Shown here: positions 13,415-25,325 of the stretch, piece by piece
How the letters are laid out: each line of letters starts with the position of its first letter
How positions within the stretch are numbered: position 1 is the first letter of the stretch
From: Monosporascus cannonballus
Taxonomy: Eukaryota > Ascomycota > Sordariomycetes > Xylariales
Assembly (NCBI GenBank): GCA_004154925.1
Contig: QJNS01000088.1
Coordinates: 62,001 to 126,000 of the forward strand
DNA: 64,000 nt
Direction: 5' to 3'
The notes under the pieces: model-generated
Database searches by the model: none
Seen by the model: only the letters and a program-made list of their open reading frames with translations
Told to the model about the DNA's origin: nothing
Position numbers and translations under genes: made by a program

Positions 13415-13778
13415 TGTTACAATCCAGGCCAAGACCGGTCGCAAGCAACGGTCGGACCTATACAAGAGGGTTACGTAATTTAGATCTCTTGGCGTCGAGA
13501 TTTAAGTAGACCTATATAGAACTATCTATATATAAAAGAATTGGATTTATAATAATTTAAAATCGTATAAGATATGAATGAATTTAATTAAAATATATAT
13601 ATTCGTTATTTTTATAATTTAAATAATATTAGTGTGTAATAATTTTTCGTTATCGAAGATATTTTTGATATTATGAAACATAATTAAATTATTTATTATT
13701 GAGATTTTTATAATGTTTTTATTAATATAAATCCGTCCGATTAAGATTTAATAGTTAATTAAACGTTTAGCCGCTATA
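13415..13778 (+). repeat. G3 5' LTR
   Basis: It starts TGTTACAATCC and ends CGTTTAGCCGCTATA. Next come CGTTATAAACCTTTATTTAA, the mutated form of the primer-site and leader sequence CGTTGCAAGTTTTTATTCAG of G6. The first 100 bp are nearly free of RIP and contain GACCGGTCGCAAGCAACGGTC, while the rest is AT-rich. Confidence 0.8.
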
Positions 13779-16700
13779 CGTTATAAACCTTTATTTAATC
13801 GTATTGTTACATTTTATGTAATATCTTGTTATTTACAATATCGACCAATATTTCACTACTTTATATATTTGTGCAATTTTAGACGAAAATTAAAAATATT
13901 CGAAAAGTAAATTTAGCAACTTATAAGCTAGATAATGGTTATCTTAATTCATATTATTGTATTAAGCTATAAAATTAAAAAACCTTAATTTTATAATAGA
14001 AAAAAATATTTAGAATTTCTTCATTAAAGTGCGAACATATATCCGTGTTTACGATTTAGATAAATCTATAAATAAGGTTTTGATTATGACACTATTTTTA
14101 GAAAAAATGATGTAAATTAATTTAAACCGGTTATAAGAAACTATTTAAACACCGTTAAAGCCTATAATAAAAACACTAATAAAATTCTCCTTTCTAATTT
14201 TATAAACTTTGAGGAATATGTAAAAATTGTGTTCGAATATCTAAATAAAAAACGAATAACGATATAATAAACGTTATCGCTCTAATAGAAAACGTATTTC
14301 GAAATATATTAATTAGTTTTAACAGCATTTAATTAAAGGAAAATTATTTAATAGCGGAAAAAATTATTTGATTTATTTAATTTATAAGCAATTAAGAAAT
14401 ATCGTTAAAAGAAAATGATTGAGATTTAAAAACTTCAAATGGTAAATCTATATATTATAAAGATAATTAAAATTAATAAGAAATTATACGATCGTTATAT
14501 AAAAAGACAGAAAAATATATTTTAAAATATTAAGACAATTTAGTTTATTAGAAAACAAAACGCAATATATTATTTATATCTTATAGTGTAGAAATAAAAC
14601 TCATGAAATTCGAAATAGTTTAGTGCATAAAAAAGACCTAAATTAAATGATATAGTTGTAGCAAAATAAGATATAATTAAACATTTATAAGAAACTTTGA
14701 CGATAAAGCAATTAAATCTCTTTTACAAAAATATGATTAATTAGCCGAAACGGGAAATTATTTAATACAAATAAGTAAAATGTTAAGTTAATTCGAGTCT
14801 AATGCAAATAAGGATTATTACAATGAAATGCGTGATACAAAACACGAAAAGCCAAAAGATTAGTTTAAAAAGATGTTAAAGAATAACAAAACGCGTTTGA
14901 AAGAAATAAAAAAAATAAGAAATAAATAAAATTTATTTGCTTAGGAATTGCAAACCAATACGGTAAAATATAGGACATATATTATGGATAATAAAAATAT
15001 TTAATATAAAACGAATAGAAAAAGTTTATTTATTAACGTATTATACGTTTATGTAAAGAGAATTTGATGATCTTAATTAAATTGGCAAAAAAACGTAAAT
15101 AAATAATATTATCAATATTTTCATGTTATTAAATATTAAAATAAAGCAATAAAATTATTATTAAAACATTAACTAAAACAAGAATAATCGCGATAGAGAG
15201 TTCTTTTACTTTTATAATTAGTATAATTATTAGTTTAAAAAGGAGTTTAGTTACTATATTTGAGAAAAATATTATTAAAAAGTTATTACGAATTTATATT
15301 TTTGAGTAGTATGTATTACGAACTTTTTTTAAAAAAATAAGAATTAAAAGAATTTTATAATTTACAGCAAAGATTATTAAAAGAATAACGGATTAAAAAG
15401 GTTTAGCGAAAAAAGTAAGACATTATCAAATAATTCAAAATATTTGTTACAATTGATAAAGTATATATATTGATAATGCCCATATATTTAAAATTTAAGA
15501 TATTATGTAAACATATATAAATACGGTTTAACGAAGTTTAAAAAGGTTTTTTTAAAAAGATAGTTTATAATAAAGCCATACAATAACAAAATATCGAAAA
15601 GTTAAGAATAATTTCTAAAAAGGATTTTAAACTATTAATAAAAACCTTTAATAATTGAATTATTTTCAATATACCAGTAGAAATATATTATGATAAAAAA
15701 TTACAACACTTTAAGCGCAAAATATATTATATTAAACATTATTAATAAGTTTAAGTTATTATAGAAATATAAGTTAAAACTTTATATTGTATTTAATATC
15801 GAAAATCAGGATGGGTTTTTAATAAAGAAAACTTTATTACCCAAATTAATTATTTTAAGATTTCTATTTAAAAATTATATTAAATAGTTTTTTTAAATCC
15901 CGATTTAATGACAAATTTTAATACAATTTTAGGCTCACTATAAATATATTGATATAAAGTTTTAATTTATAAAAGATTCAATTATGTAAAATTCGTCTTA
16001 TATCTTATTAATAGGCAAATCTGAATTTTTTAAAAAAAGAATTCAAATATTGGAATCCGATCGAAAATAACGACAAATACATATAAAAAATACAATAAAT
16101 ACTTTTATTAGTGCAAAATGTAAAATATAAGAAAAAGAAATAAATATCACAAAAACATAATATATTGTTATTTTTATTCAAATAAACCTTGAGTAATTTA
16201 ACAGTATTGTATAATTATATAAACATAAATAATCTTTAAAAAAACGCTGAACGAAAATCTATTATAATATAATAAATAGGCCTTTTAAACAATTTATAGG
16301 ATGGTTTGTTTATAAGGTTTTACCTTATTTACAAATTTAGCAGAAACGAATTATGTATTTTTAAAAAATACATAATTAATCGGTTATAAAACTGAATTTA
16401 ACGTTTGAAATTATCCGTAAAATATTTAATATTCTTTATATTTAAAAAGAATAATACATTTCTATTTGTAATTTCGTATGGATAATTTGACGACATTATT
16501 ATTATATAATAAATATCATTATTATTAGCTATAAAAATGAAAAACCGATATATATATTGAAATAATATAGAATATTCCACCTTTAAAGTAAATCTAACTC
16601 TATTATGATTAATAAAACATAAATAAAAAATAACTTTTACAACGAAATACAAATTAATTAAGTATTTGGTTATATTAATAGGGTTTACGAATATACTAGC

Positions 16701-18600
16701 AATCTTCTAAAGGATAATAAATTATATATAATAAAAATATTTAACGTTTTATTATATATTATGTTAACGATGATTCCCTTTGTTAAAATTCGATCAAACT
16801 ATATATATCATATATTTATCAAATCCTTTACGCATTAACAATGTCAAATTATTAATTATTATATAAAAAAAGTTAAATCTATAAATGAAAATTAAAATAC
16901 CAATAATGTATTCTCTTTTTAAAATATATTCAAATAAACTTCAACCAAATGGTGATAATTATAAATGATAAATACTTATTATAATTAAAAGATATATATA
17001 TTTTTAAATTTATTACTGATTATAGAGAGTTGTTTCAATATTTTAGAAAATTTAAAATATTTTTAATTAATACTATTAAGAAAAAGTATTTTTTAAAGAT
17101 TTTCAATAAGAGAGACTTTCCGAGAAATCAAAAATAGGATTATTAATAAGTTAATACTAATGCCGTATAATTTAGTACGTTTTGTCGAAACAAAAACCGG
17201 AATTTCGAATTATACCTTAAATACGGTAACTAGATAACGAGATAATTATAATAAATTATATCTGATCTCGCTTTCTTTAAATAAAGGATTTATAACTATT
17301 ATTATAAATATTCGAAAGTTTTCGCACTTTTTTTTAAAGAAATCTTTATTAAATTAAATTTTTTACAAATTATCAACACTTTACTTATTTTATTACAAGT
17401 ACCCAATTTATAATATACTAATTAGAATATCCAAAATAAATAACGAATTTTGGGTTTGTTATTACTCCAAAAACAATTTAAAAATAACAAAGCCGGTTTT
17501 TTAAGTAAATAATCAAATTGTGAATAGAATTTAGTTAAAATTAGTTATATAGTATTCGATATTATCCTAAAAACTTTATACTTACGATATCCAAAAACAA
17601 TATAGATTATAGTATACAGTAAATATTAAAGAATTAAAAGAAATATAACGATGGTTTATTAAAATCGAAGCGTTGAATAAATTTGATACTGCAAAAAAAT
17701 ACTAAGTATACATAATACATAATATATATAAATATAAATCATATAAATATATAACTGCTTATAAAACTGTTAAATATTTCACATAGTCTTCATTTCTATA
17801 TAATAAAAGGAAGAATTTAAAAAATATAATAATAATGTAAAATTGATAATAGAGCCAAAATATAAAGATATAGGTCTTATAGAAAATTATAACCATTATT
17901 AATTGTTAAGAAATTATAAGATTTATTTATTATAAATTTTATTATAAAACTTCCTTTATCCGAGAATATAATAATAAAAATATATAACGATAATGTTTGA
18001 TTAATTGTTAAAATATTAATAAAGCTTTCTTATTGTTTGCATTATTTTAAAATATTAATATTAAATAAATGAATTTTTAGAAATATTTAAATATATTTAA
18101 AACATTATATAAATTTATTTTCAATAAAAAATATTTAATTTAAATTTTAAATACGTTTTTGAAACAAACCTTAATTTATATCGTAATATATTTAACCGGT
18201 TTAAGTATTAAATCAGCTAATAAAAGGACAAAATAAAATAAATATTAAAATATATTTACGATACCATATTAATTATATATTAAACGATTGAAATTAAAAG
18301 ATTACTTATTATATAATTAATATATAATACCAATTAATATCAAAATATTAAAACGAGTTCAATAAAGATAAACTTTTATGTTATATCTAATACTTATAAA
18401 AAAGGGTACGCAGAACTTATTAACTTTAAAATAATACTTATATTGGAATATTTTAAATGGTTATAACAAAAAACTAAAACAAAAATAAAATATATACACA
18501 ATTAATGAACTAAATATTAAATTTAAAAAAAGACTAAAAGATTAACTTGTTTTAAAGGAGAAAAATAATTTACCGTTTCAGAAATATTTTGAATCGATGA
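13779..18600 (+). pseudogene. G3 gag-pol relic (RT and RNase H recognisable)
   Basis: The leader and first gag bases after the LTR align with G6 (the shared block AATATCGACCA near 13840). The RT active site is readable as YYVND at 16757-16771, where YVDD would be expected; the Asp-to-Asn change is one G-to-A step. The following connection region ends in an FRKF-like block near 17040. RNase H reads FVETKTGISNYTLNTVT near 17170 and then RKFS. A minus-strand open frame at 16398-16652 is only the AT-rich antisense of this region. No part is functional. Confidence 0.65.
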
Positions 18601-18849
18601 AATCCAGTAAGAACGAGGATTTTAAATATATCAGTTCATATAAAAATATTAAGAAATGCTTAGAAAATAGCTTTGAACTATTTTTATTATAAATAGTTAA
18701 ACGTTATCTTATTTTCTCTATTTCTCTACTTAAATTTATAATAAATATAAATGAACCCTGTAGAGTAGAAAATAATATGAAGATACGAAATAAAACTTTA
18801 TAGTAAATAACAAAAATTTGTATATGCAAAAAAGAATGTACCTGGTAAT

Positions 18850-18965
18850 TCTTTATATGAAAAAACTATTCAAAATTCGAGAATACTGAAAACATGGCGA
18901 AAACTCCTATAAATACCAAACGCCTGCTCAAAACCCTTTATTAACAATGCTGAGATTGTCGATAA
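18850..18965 (+). pseudogene. G3 chromodomain relic
   Basis: The frame reads KNYSKFENTENMAKTPINT, then KRLLKTLY. It aligns with KKYLDFENIWEPAKNLIGA and RLLKSFY in G6, so the chromodomain fold signature is visible although the Trp-Glu-Pro core is damaged. It marks the 3' end of pol; the 3' LTR starts about 600 bp further on, as in G6 and G7. Confidence 0.65.
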
Positions 18966-19565
18966 TACCTTTTCAATTAAGATTCTGAAAAGTAAACTGA
19001 TTAAAGCAATTTATAAATAATATATTTATAATAATTTCAGCTTTTATATATTTCTATGTTTTTAGTTTGTTCCTAAATTAGAGTTTGTAATTAATAATCT
19101 TAATATATTCTTCGTATAAAAAACTCTTTTTAATGCCGTTAATAAAAAGAATTTATAATTTCGTTAATATTATATTAAAGACGCGGTAGATCTTTGTCTG
19201 TTTTTTGTCAAAGCATTAATTGAATTTTCTCAATATCCGCTTTTTCCTAGTTTAAATAATGCTTTTTTTCTAATACGAAGTAAAAAATATATTGGAACCG
19301 CGGAATTATTATAACGATTACGGTATTTAACACTTTCGTTAAAACGACTAATTTCTTAAATTATTTAATATTTAGCATAATTTTTAAAATACGAAATATA
19401 GTGTATTATTTCAAAATCAAAAATAATAATATAAATGTTTAAAGATTTTAGGTTTATTTACTAAGAAGATTATATATTTTACGGTTAATAATGCGATCTA
19501 TTATAATAACATAATATTTATTAAAAGTAAATCTTTAAAGGTCAAAATTCTGAAAAGGAGAAAGT

Positions 19566-19935
19566 TGTAATACGATCTCGATCAACTCTAGTTATAAAGA
19601 GCGGTCAGACCTATATAGAAAGGTTACATAATTTGGATTTTTTTTCACGTTAAAATTTGAATAAACCTATATAAATTTAATTTTATTTAAAACAAAATAA
19701 ATCTGTTATAATTTTAAGATCTGATAGAGAATTAATATATTTACTAGAAATATATATATTTGTTATTTTTATAATTTAAATCATACCAGCTTATGCTAAT
19801 ATTTTATTATCCAAAATACTTTCAATATTACGAAATGTAACTAAGTTATTTATTACTCGGATTTCCACGATATTCCTGCCAACATAAACTCGTACGATTA
19901 AGGTTTAATAATTGGTTAAACCCCTAGCCGTCGCA
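19566..19935 (+). repeat. G3 3' LTR
   Basis: It aligns with the 5' LTR through CGGTCAGACCTATATAG and the following GGTTACATAATTTGGAT. It ends CCCCTAGCCGTCGCA, the least mutated copy of this LTR end in the window, and is followed directly by the right target duplicate GGAGG. The left edge is good to a few bases. Confidence 0.8.
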
Positions 19936-19989
19936 GGAGGTATGTCAAACATTTTGACCACGACCTGGCCCCGAGACCTACTCTACTGA

Positions 19990-20060
19990 GTGCGAAACGG
20001 GCTTTCAACGCCACTTGGCGTTGGAACTCTTGATCTTTTGATTGTAGCTGAGTGACTAGT
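19990..20060 (+). repeat. Inverted repeat, left arm
   Basis: The reverse complement of this 71-nt arm aligns over its full length with 20779-20849, at roughly four fifths identity and with a one-base gap. The shared core includes AATCAAAAGATCAA and GTTCCAACGCCA. The arm contains its own small palindrome, CAACGCCA-ct-TGGCGTTG. Confidence 0.85.
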
Positions 20061-20416
20061 TAGTTTTTCGCAGGTTCTCAAGAAGGCCTCTTATTCGAGC
20101 CTCGAAAAGCGTCGTCGAAAACTTTAAAGACTCTTACGCTTAAGACGTCAAATAAAATTATCACGAAAAGGTGATACCATATCGAAGAATGTTAGCAATT
20201 CAGCTACCCTAGAATACAACACAGATAAAGGGTGCCAACTGCAGTACGCTAATATTACTCGACTGAATCAAAACTTAAAACAGTGGGAACACAAGTGAAA
20301 GCAGTTCCACTTTTGTCTAGCCCGGACTTCTGCAGCAATAGGCTGCTGTTAGTTTTCTTCCCGCAACCATGGTGGGGTACTAGTTTGCAAAGGTCAGTCT
20401 TCGCTTTAGGTCAAGT

Positions 20417-20668
20417 ATGCAGATTGAGACTCCGAAGCCAACGGTTCAGCTAATAGCACAGCAAAATTACTCCTGCAAGCAGAGTATTCGCACCCACGAA
20501 CGCTCAGACAGTCTAGAAACAAGGGGCGTCGAGATACACCTTAATTCTCATTGGCCAACAAGCCCCATAAGCTGCAGAATCGGCAGTACTAATACTGTGA
20601 TTGCTGGCATAGCTTTTCCTACGTGGCTGAGTTGGCGTGACTTCAGCCACGAACTGGAAAAGTGCTAA
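20417..20668 (+). CDS. Hypothetical 83-codon open frame in the island
   Basis: An ATG-initiated frame starting MQIETPKPTVQLIAQQ and ending RDFSHELEKC. It is the longest open frame in the unmutated DNA. I do not recognise the protein. It has no signal peptide, membrane segment or known motif, and it spans one of the hairpins. A frame of this length can occur by chance in 1.6 kb of balanced DNA, so this may not be a gene. Confidence 0.15.
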   Translation: MQIETPKPTVQLIAQQNYSCKQSIRTHERSDSLETRGVEIHLNSHWPTSPISCRIGSTNTVIAGIAFPTWLSWRDFSHELEKC

Positions 20669-20778
20669 CCGAGCGACTCGAGCAGACTAGAAAGCAGAAA
20701 AAACGGAGAGGCCGAACATCTTGGTAAGCCCCAAAAGTATACCTGATTCCTGAATCAGTAAAGAAGGGAATGAAATGG

Positions 20779-20849
20779 ACTAGCCACTCCGCCACTAATC
20801 AAAAGATCAACGGTTCCAACGCCAGATGGCCTTGGACGCTTCTTCGCAC
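20779..20849 (-). repeat. Inverted repeat, right arm
   Basis: Partner of 19990-20060, separated from it by about 720 bp. It contains the imperfect hairpin CCAACGCCA-ga-TGGCCTTGG. The arms differ by more than C/T and G/A changes, so they diverged by ordinary mutation rather than RIP. Confidence 0.85.
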
Positions 20850-20911
20850 TTAGGATATGTTCGATGGATCTCAGCGGCCGCGCAGTTTGTAGCTTTTTGC
20901 CACTTACCCCA

Positions 20912-23306
20912 TATTAAACTTTAAGAGTTATAACGCATTTACTTGTTAAACAGCAATTATTTTAAAACTTTAAAAATAACGATTATAAAAATAGTTTTAA
21001 TATATCGTTAATAATTATAGTTAAATAAGTTAATTTATTGTAATTTTCAAAAAAATATCAATAGCAAAAAATTGCTATAATAACTATTAAAATAATAACT
21101 ATTTATACTAATTAAACTTTTTATAATTTTATATATTATTTTTAAAAGGCTATAAAATAATTATAAAATATTAATATTTGATAATTGTTACATGATTTCA
21201 AAACGCAAATACTAAAATAAAGTAGAATATTATACTTATAATTACCCTCGCTTAGTTAGAAAGTCCCAGTTTTGCATATATATTAACTAGTTCTTTTTCG
21301 CTATAAATTTAACTCTAGTATATTACTACTTATAATACTTTCTCGTATTTTCGTCATTAAGATTTAATATTATAAATATGCGTAGTTTCAGTTTTTTATC
21401 TTATTAACTCTTACTTGAATCGTAACATACTTTGTTTATCCGCGCTAATTCAAACTCAATATTTTCGACTTCAATTCTATGCTATACTTATTATATAGTA
21501 ATTTTATTTACTAATAAATTAAATAATTATATAACTTCTTAATTCTCTTAAAATATATAACTATATGATTATTATAATATAAATTTAATATACTGTCTTC
21601 AAAATAAAACCATTATATATACTCGTTAAAGACTCGCAATTGATATTGATATATATGTTTTCTTAAATTTTAAAATCACGTTAAATTTGTTAAAAACTAT
21701 TTTACTAAAATAATTAATGCCAATTTACACTAAATCTTTACCGTTTATTATATGCTATATATTGATTTTATTCGTTTATTAAAATTTTAGAAATTAAATT
21801 AATTCATTTAGAAATAGTAATATCGATATAGTTATTTTAGGAATTTTTTCAAAGCTAGTAACAATATATAAGTTTTTGTCTTTATATTGATTGATTAAAA
21901 TATAAATGTAATACTACAGTAAAACTCTTTTCGTAAAAAAGATATTAATAATAAGAAATTGAAATGTATTTTTAACATAGATATATACCGATTACGAAAA
22001 ATCAGTAAAAGATAAAACGGTATTTAAGTTTGTGATGATAGATAGTATCAATAGATTACGTACAAAATATTTGATTTTGAATTTAATACTAACCTTATTT
22101 AAATAGATGTTCGCTGCATTTAAACCTAAATTATTATTTAGAGATTGAGCTTTATTAATTAACGCTTTAACAAGAATTAGAAATTATATAATTTAAGATG
22201 TAATTTGTTTAAAGTAAAAATAAAACAAAGATACTATACCTTGTTTAATAGACAGATAAAAGAATGTAAAAAATAAATACGGCTAAATACGATACAAATC
22301 ACTGAGTATTTTAATATATATACTACTAGTAATTTATAAATTTATAAATAAATGTGAAGTTATATTCAACGGCGAGAAAGTAATATTGAAATTAATAATT
22401 ATAAAAATATACGAATTTTTAAATCCGTTGCCCGTTTTAACATAGTATTTTTCATAATAAGATAACAAACCATGTTTTATACATCGTTTAAATCATAAAT
22501 CATGTTCAAAAACAGATGATTTGCGGAATTATAAAATAATAAGAATATTAATGAAATAATATATTTAATATAATTTAAATTAATAATTATAATTTGCTAA
22601 ACTAATTGTACTGAATTGTTTTACAATCTTATTTATATTCGTTAATAATTTGTCTAATTTTCATTAGTTTAATTATTGAATCAGGGCCGAGGAAATTTAG
22701 TTTTTATCGATGCGAATAATGAAGTTATAATATAATACGAAGAGAAATTAACGAAATAAAGAACTTAATCCGATTGTAATACTAATATTAGACGATGATA
22801 ATTAAAATATTGGAACGTATAATAAGCAATAATCATAATAATTTTTCTTATAGTTGAATATATGGCTATAAAAGCCTTTTTAATACATCTGCAAAATTAG
22901 AATTTTTAAGAAGCTGACGCTGATAATAAGCGTAATAGTTTATTTCATTTTAATTTTTTATAATAAAAATGTTCAGGTTGTATTATAAAAATTAATAATA
23001 ATTTAATGTTATTGCAAGTACAAAATATTTTTTTATTCATTGATTTTCTTAATATAGTATATCATTCAGAATGTTTAATTTAATATTTCGGTTTAATTCT
23101 TTAATTAATCACTTACGTTATAGAGTTTTGTTTGTGTTCTTTTATACTTTAGTTTCTGACTATTACTCGTTAATAGAAATTCGTAATTTCTTTAATTTCG
23201 CAATTTTGTAGTAAAATAAGTTTTTAAGTATTTTGAATAAATTAATACAAATTTTTATGTGATCAACACCAAGTTTCATAAGCTTTTGTTAATATAGTTT
23301 AAGTAT
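20912..23306. other. AT-rich RIP-degraded DNA, unassigned
   Basis: No gene, LTR or domain could be read between the island and the target duplicate of G4. The sequence has the composition of RIPed repeats, with occasional less mutated patches (21241-21290 and near 22680-22700), and no open frame with recognisable content. Confidence 0.45.
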
Positions 23307-23311
23307 ATTAA

Positions 23312-23643
23312 TATAACAGCTTCAGGTTTAACTAATTATTAAATCGAAGTTATACCGATTATATTCATAGAAATATCATCAAAGTTTCAATAATAAAAAA
23401 ACTTATTTACGTTTCCCAATATTGAACGTATTTTTAGTCATAAATTTAACGACCGTACATATATCACGAAAGTTAATTAAATATGTATTAGGTTTTTAAA
23501 ATTATTAGCAACTGAATTTTAATAAGTACGATTAATTCTATATAGATTTACTTAGATTTTGACTTTAAAAAATCTCCAAAATACGTAACTCGTTTATATA
23601 AATCCGTCTGCTTTTTTAAACGGCTTTAACTTAGGTTATATTA
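23312..23643 (-). repeat. G4 3' LTR
   Basis: It contains GGTTTAACTAATTATTAAA, as in the G7 LTR, and ends TTAGGTTATATTA, matching TTAGGTTATAATA at the inner edge of the G7 3' LTR. Length is 332 bp, close to the 334 bp of the left LTR of G7. Confidence 0.75.
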
Positions 23644-23849
23644 CTATTTTCTTTTTTAAAACCTATACTTTTAGAGTTTCTTTCGTAAATGTTATTTTTA
23701 CTATAACGAATTATGCTATTAATCGTAAACTTCGTATTTGTTTTAATTAAAGAAAACGTTTAAATTCTTGAGATATTCAAATTATTTAATTCAGTTTTAA
23801 AATAATATTATATATGCCGTAGTTCAAAAACGGTACAAAATGTTAAATA

Positions 23850-24209
23850 ATTAAAGAAATTCGTCGTCTTACCGAATGTATTAAAAATTATTGTTCCTAC
23901 GATAATTTCGACATTTCGATTAATTCTTTTTATAATATTAAGAAAAGGAGAAATCGCTTAAATTATAAAGAATTCCTTATTAAAAAGACGTTCTACAATT
24001 CTAATAAAAATAAAAAAGGGCCTAGCAGGTAAATAAAGTAGTATTAACGAAACTGTTTGTTGTTTTTTTCGGTCGCAGCGCTAAAAAAGATTTTACGAAA
24101 AAAAGAGTAAAATTATTAACTGCGAGTTTTAGTCAATACATAAATTAAACGAATAAGAACACATAGAAGCTAGGATTACTATAACCGCGCTATCCGTTAA
24201 ATACTTTAA
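23850..24209 (+). pseudogene. G4 antisense gene fragment, cut by G5
   Basis: A plus-strand frame opposite to G4 pol. It reads RRLTECIKNYCSYDNFD, then RNRLNYKEFLIKK. It aligns with the G7 antisense frame (KCAQYLYYNSL, then DEENRLKYKKSKF) and with G5 and G1. The motif C-I-x(4)-S-Y-D suggests an ancestral Cys-binding motif. The gene stops being readable toward 24209, where G5 is inserted, and its last part is expected to resume at 39075. Confidence 0.5.
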
Positions 24210-24595
24210 TATAAAGGCTAGAGATTTAACTAAGTAATAAATCTATGTCGTACAAGTTTATATAAATACAAATATCGTAGAAATCTGAGAAATAAAAGAA
24301 CTTAGTTACGTTACATAAAAGTAAGAGCGTTTTAAGTAACGAATTTATATTGCAAAGCCATGTTATATAAATTATGAAGATAAGGCATATATATAATTTA
24401 TTTTTGATTTTATTTTATGAAACGGTTTGATCTTTTAAGTTTTTAAATTTCTTAAATCTTTTTTATTTATTTAAAAGATTTCAGGTACTAAGATTTTGAA
24501 AACCCTTAAGTTTATTACGTAATCCGATTTAATATGAGGTTTAGATTTTTTATTTCGATTGTTTTTAAGCTCGTTAAATTTGCTAGATTATAATA
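24210..24595 (-). repeat. G5 3' LTR
   Basis: It carries AATATCGTAGAAATCTGAG, identical in G6 (31930-31950), and ends GCTAGATTATAATA, matching GCTAGATTATAACA at the end of its 5' LTR partner. Length is 386 bp. Confidence 0.8.
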
Positions 24596-24699
24596 CGATT
24601 TTTTCCCTTTCAGAATTCTCGTTTCTAAAATACATTTATTTATAAACCTTTGGTTTCTTTTGTTTTTTTTCTGTATTTGGTCCAATTGAAAAAGTTCGT

Positions 24700-25100
24700 T
24701 TGCGTAAATACATTTATTCTTTTCCTGTTAAAACGAATTATTTATCTAGGTTTCGTTATATTTTTGTTAGTTTTTATTATAAAATAAAAGGCGTAAAATA
24801 TAAGTTTTTTCAAAATTTCGAAAAATATGCGTACTATATTTGTTATAACAGTTTTTGTGACGCATTTAAATCTTTTAAGCTTAAATATTAAAAGTTTTTT
24901 TTAATAAAAAGAATTATGTAGAGTATAAGAAAAGTAAGTTCGAAAGGCGTTATATATTATTATTAACAAATTAGATCTTTTTAAAAATAACCGCATCTTT
25001 TTCGTTATTAGGATATGGAAATCATTAGTCGTAATATTAAAAGTATTAAAGTTATGAGAAAATTCGAATGTTTTAAGTAAAAATAGAAATAGTTAATAAT
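24700..25100 (+). pseudogene. G5 antisense gene relic (Cys motif and coiled coil)
   Basis: The frame at 24700-24891 is open for 63 codons without an ATG at its head. It ends YAYYICYNSFCDAFKSFKL, aligning with KCAQYLYYNSLYHIFDPFK of G7; Tyr codons TAT probably replace TGT. After a frameshift the reading resumes as EYKKSKFERRY, the counterpart of KYKKSKFVKRY in G7. This is the N-terminal Cys motif and start of the coiled coil of the antisense protein, lying between the G5 3' LTR and the chromodomain. Confidence 0.55.
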
Positions 25101-25204
25101 TAAAATAACCGCGTTAATACCTATTACGGCATTTTTTAATTGAGTTAGTTTGGATATTATTAATTGCTTAACTGTTAATCTAAACGTTTATAGAATGTTT
25201 TTAA

Positions 25205-25325
25205 CATTATCGATAAAGCTTTCTAATAGACGTTAAGTATTTATAAGCTTTTTTTGGCGAGCTTGTAAACATTTTGAAAATTCGGGTAATTCTTTCATTT
25301 AACTTTATATTATTAAGTGAGTCCG
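25205..25325 (-). pseudogene. G5 chromodomain relic
   Basis: The minus-strand frame reads KELPEFSKCLQARQKKLINT, then RLLESF. The spacing to the LTR (about 650 bp) and the pattern KKY-x-F-x(3)-WEP-x(2)-NLINT-x-RLL match G6 and G7. The Trp-Glu-Pro core is mutated. Confidence 0.6.

Larger units (their letters stand above)
13415..19935 (+). mobile_element. G3: degraded Ty3/gypsy chromovirus inside the island
   Basis: A 6.52 kb element coding on the plus strand, with LTRs at 13415-13778 and about 19566-19935. The flanking 5-mers are AGAGA (13410-13414) and GGAGG (19936-19940), equal apart from two G-to-A changes, which fits a target duplication mutated by RIP. The RT active-site relic, RNase H and chromodomain are in the right order. 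The outer parts of both LTRs, next to the unmutated island, are visibly less mutated than the interior. Confidence 0.85.
19936..20911. other. GC-balanced, non-RIPed island, right half
   Basis: This continues the sequence interrupted at 13414. GC content is near even until about 20911, after which the DNA turns AT-rich within some 20 bases. Stops are scattered in all frames. It is rich in short hairpins: TATCAC/GTGATA at 20159-20176, GTGGCTGA/TCAGCCAC at 20623-20650, CTGATTC/GAATCAG at 20743-20758, and a longer 71-nt inverted repeat. Such structure is what one would expect of a non-coding RNA or a hairpin-rich mobile unit, but I recognise no known RNA family. Confidence 0.6.

Noticed and set aside
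16398..16652. 84-codon minus-strand open frame rich in Ile, Phe, Tyr and Asn
   Set aside because: It lies antisense to the RT region of G3 and has the composition expected of AT-rich DNA. There is no domain and no conserved counterpart in other copies.
20320..20330. GCCCGGACTTC, whose reverse complement GAAGTCCGGGC resembles the 5' strand of the conserved RNase P RNA core
   Set aside because: Only about 11 bases fit. I could not find the partner motif (ACAG...GGCUUA type) in the island on that strand, nor a P4-like pairing.
12765..20911. The island as a non-autonomous Helitron (terminal hairpin near its left edge)
   Set aside because: On the reverse strand the hairpin is followed by AACTTTTAAATAACTTAG, with no clear CTRR end, and no TC start is evident at the other border. 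This is a guess that needs other copies.
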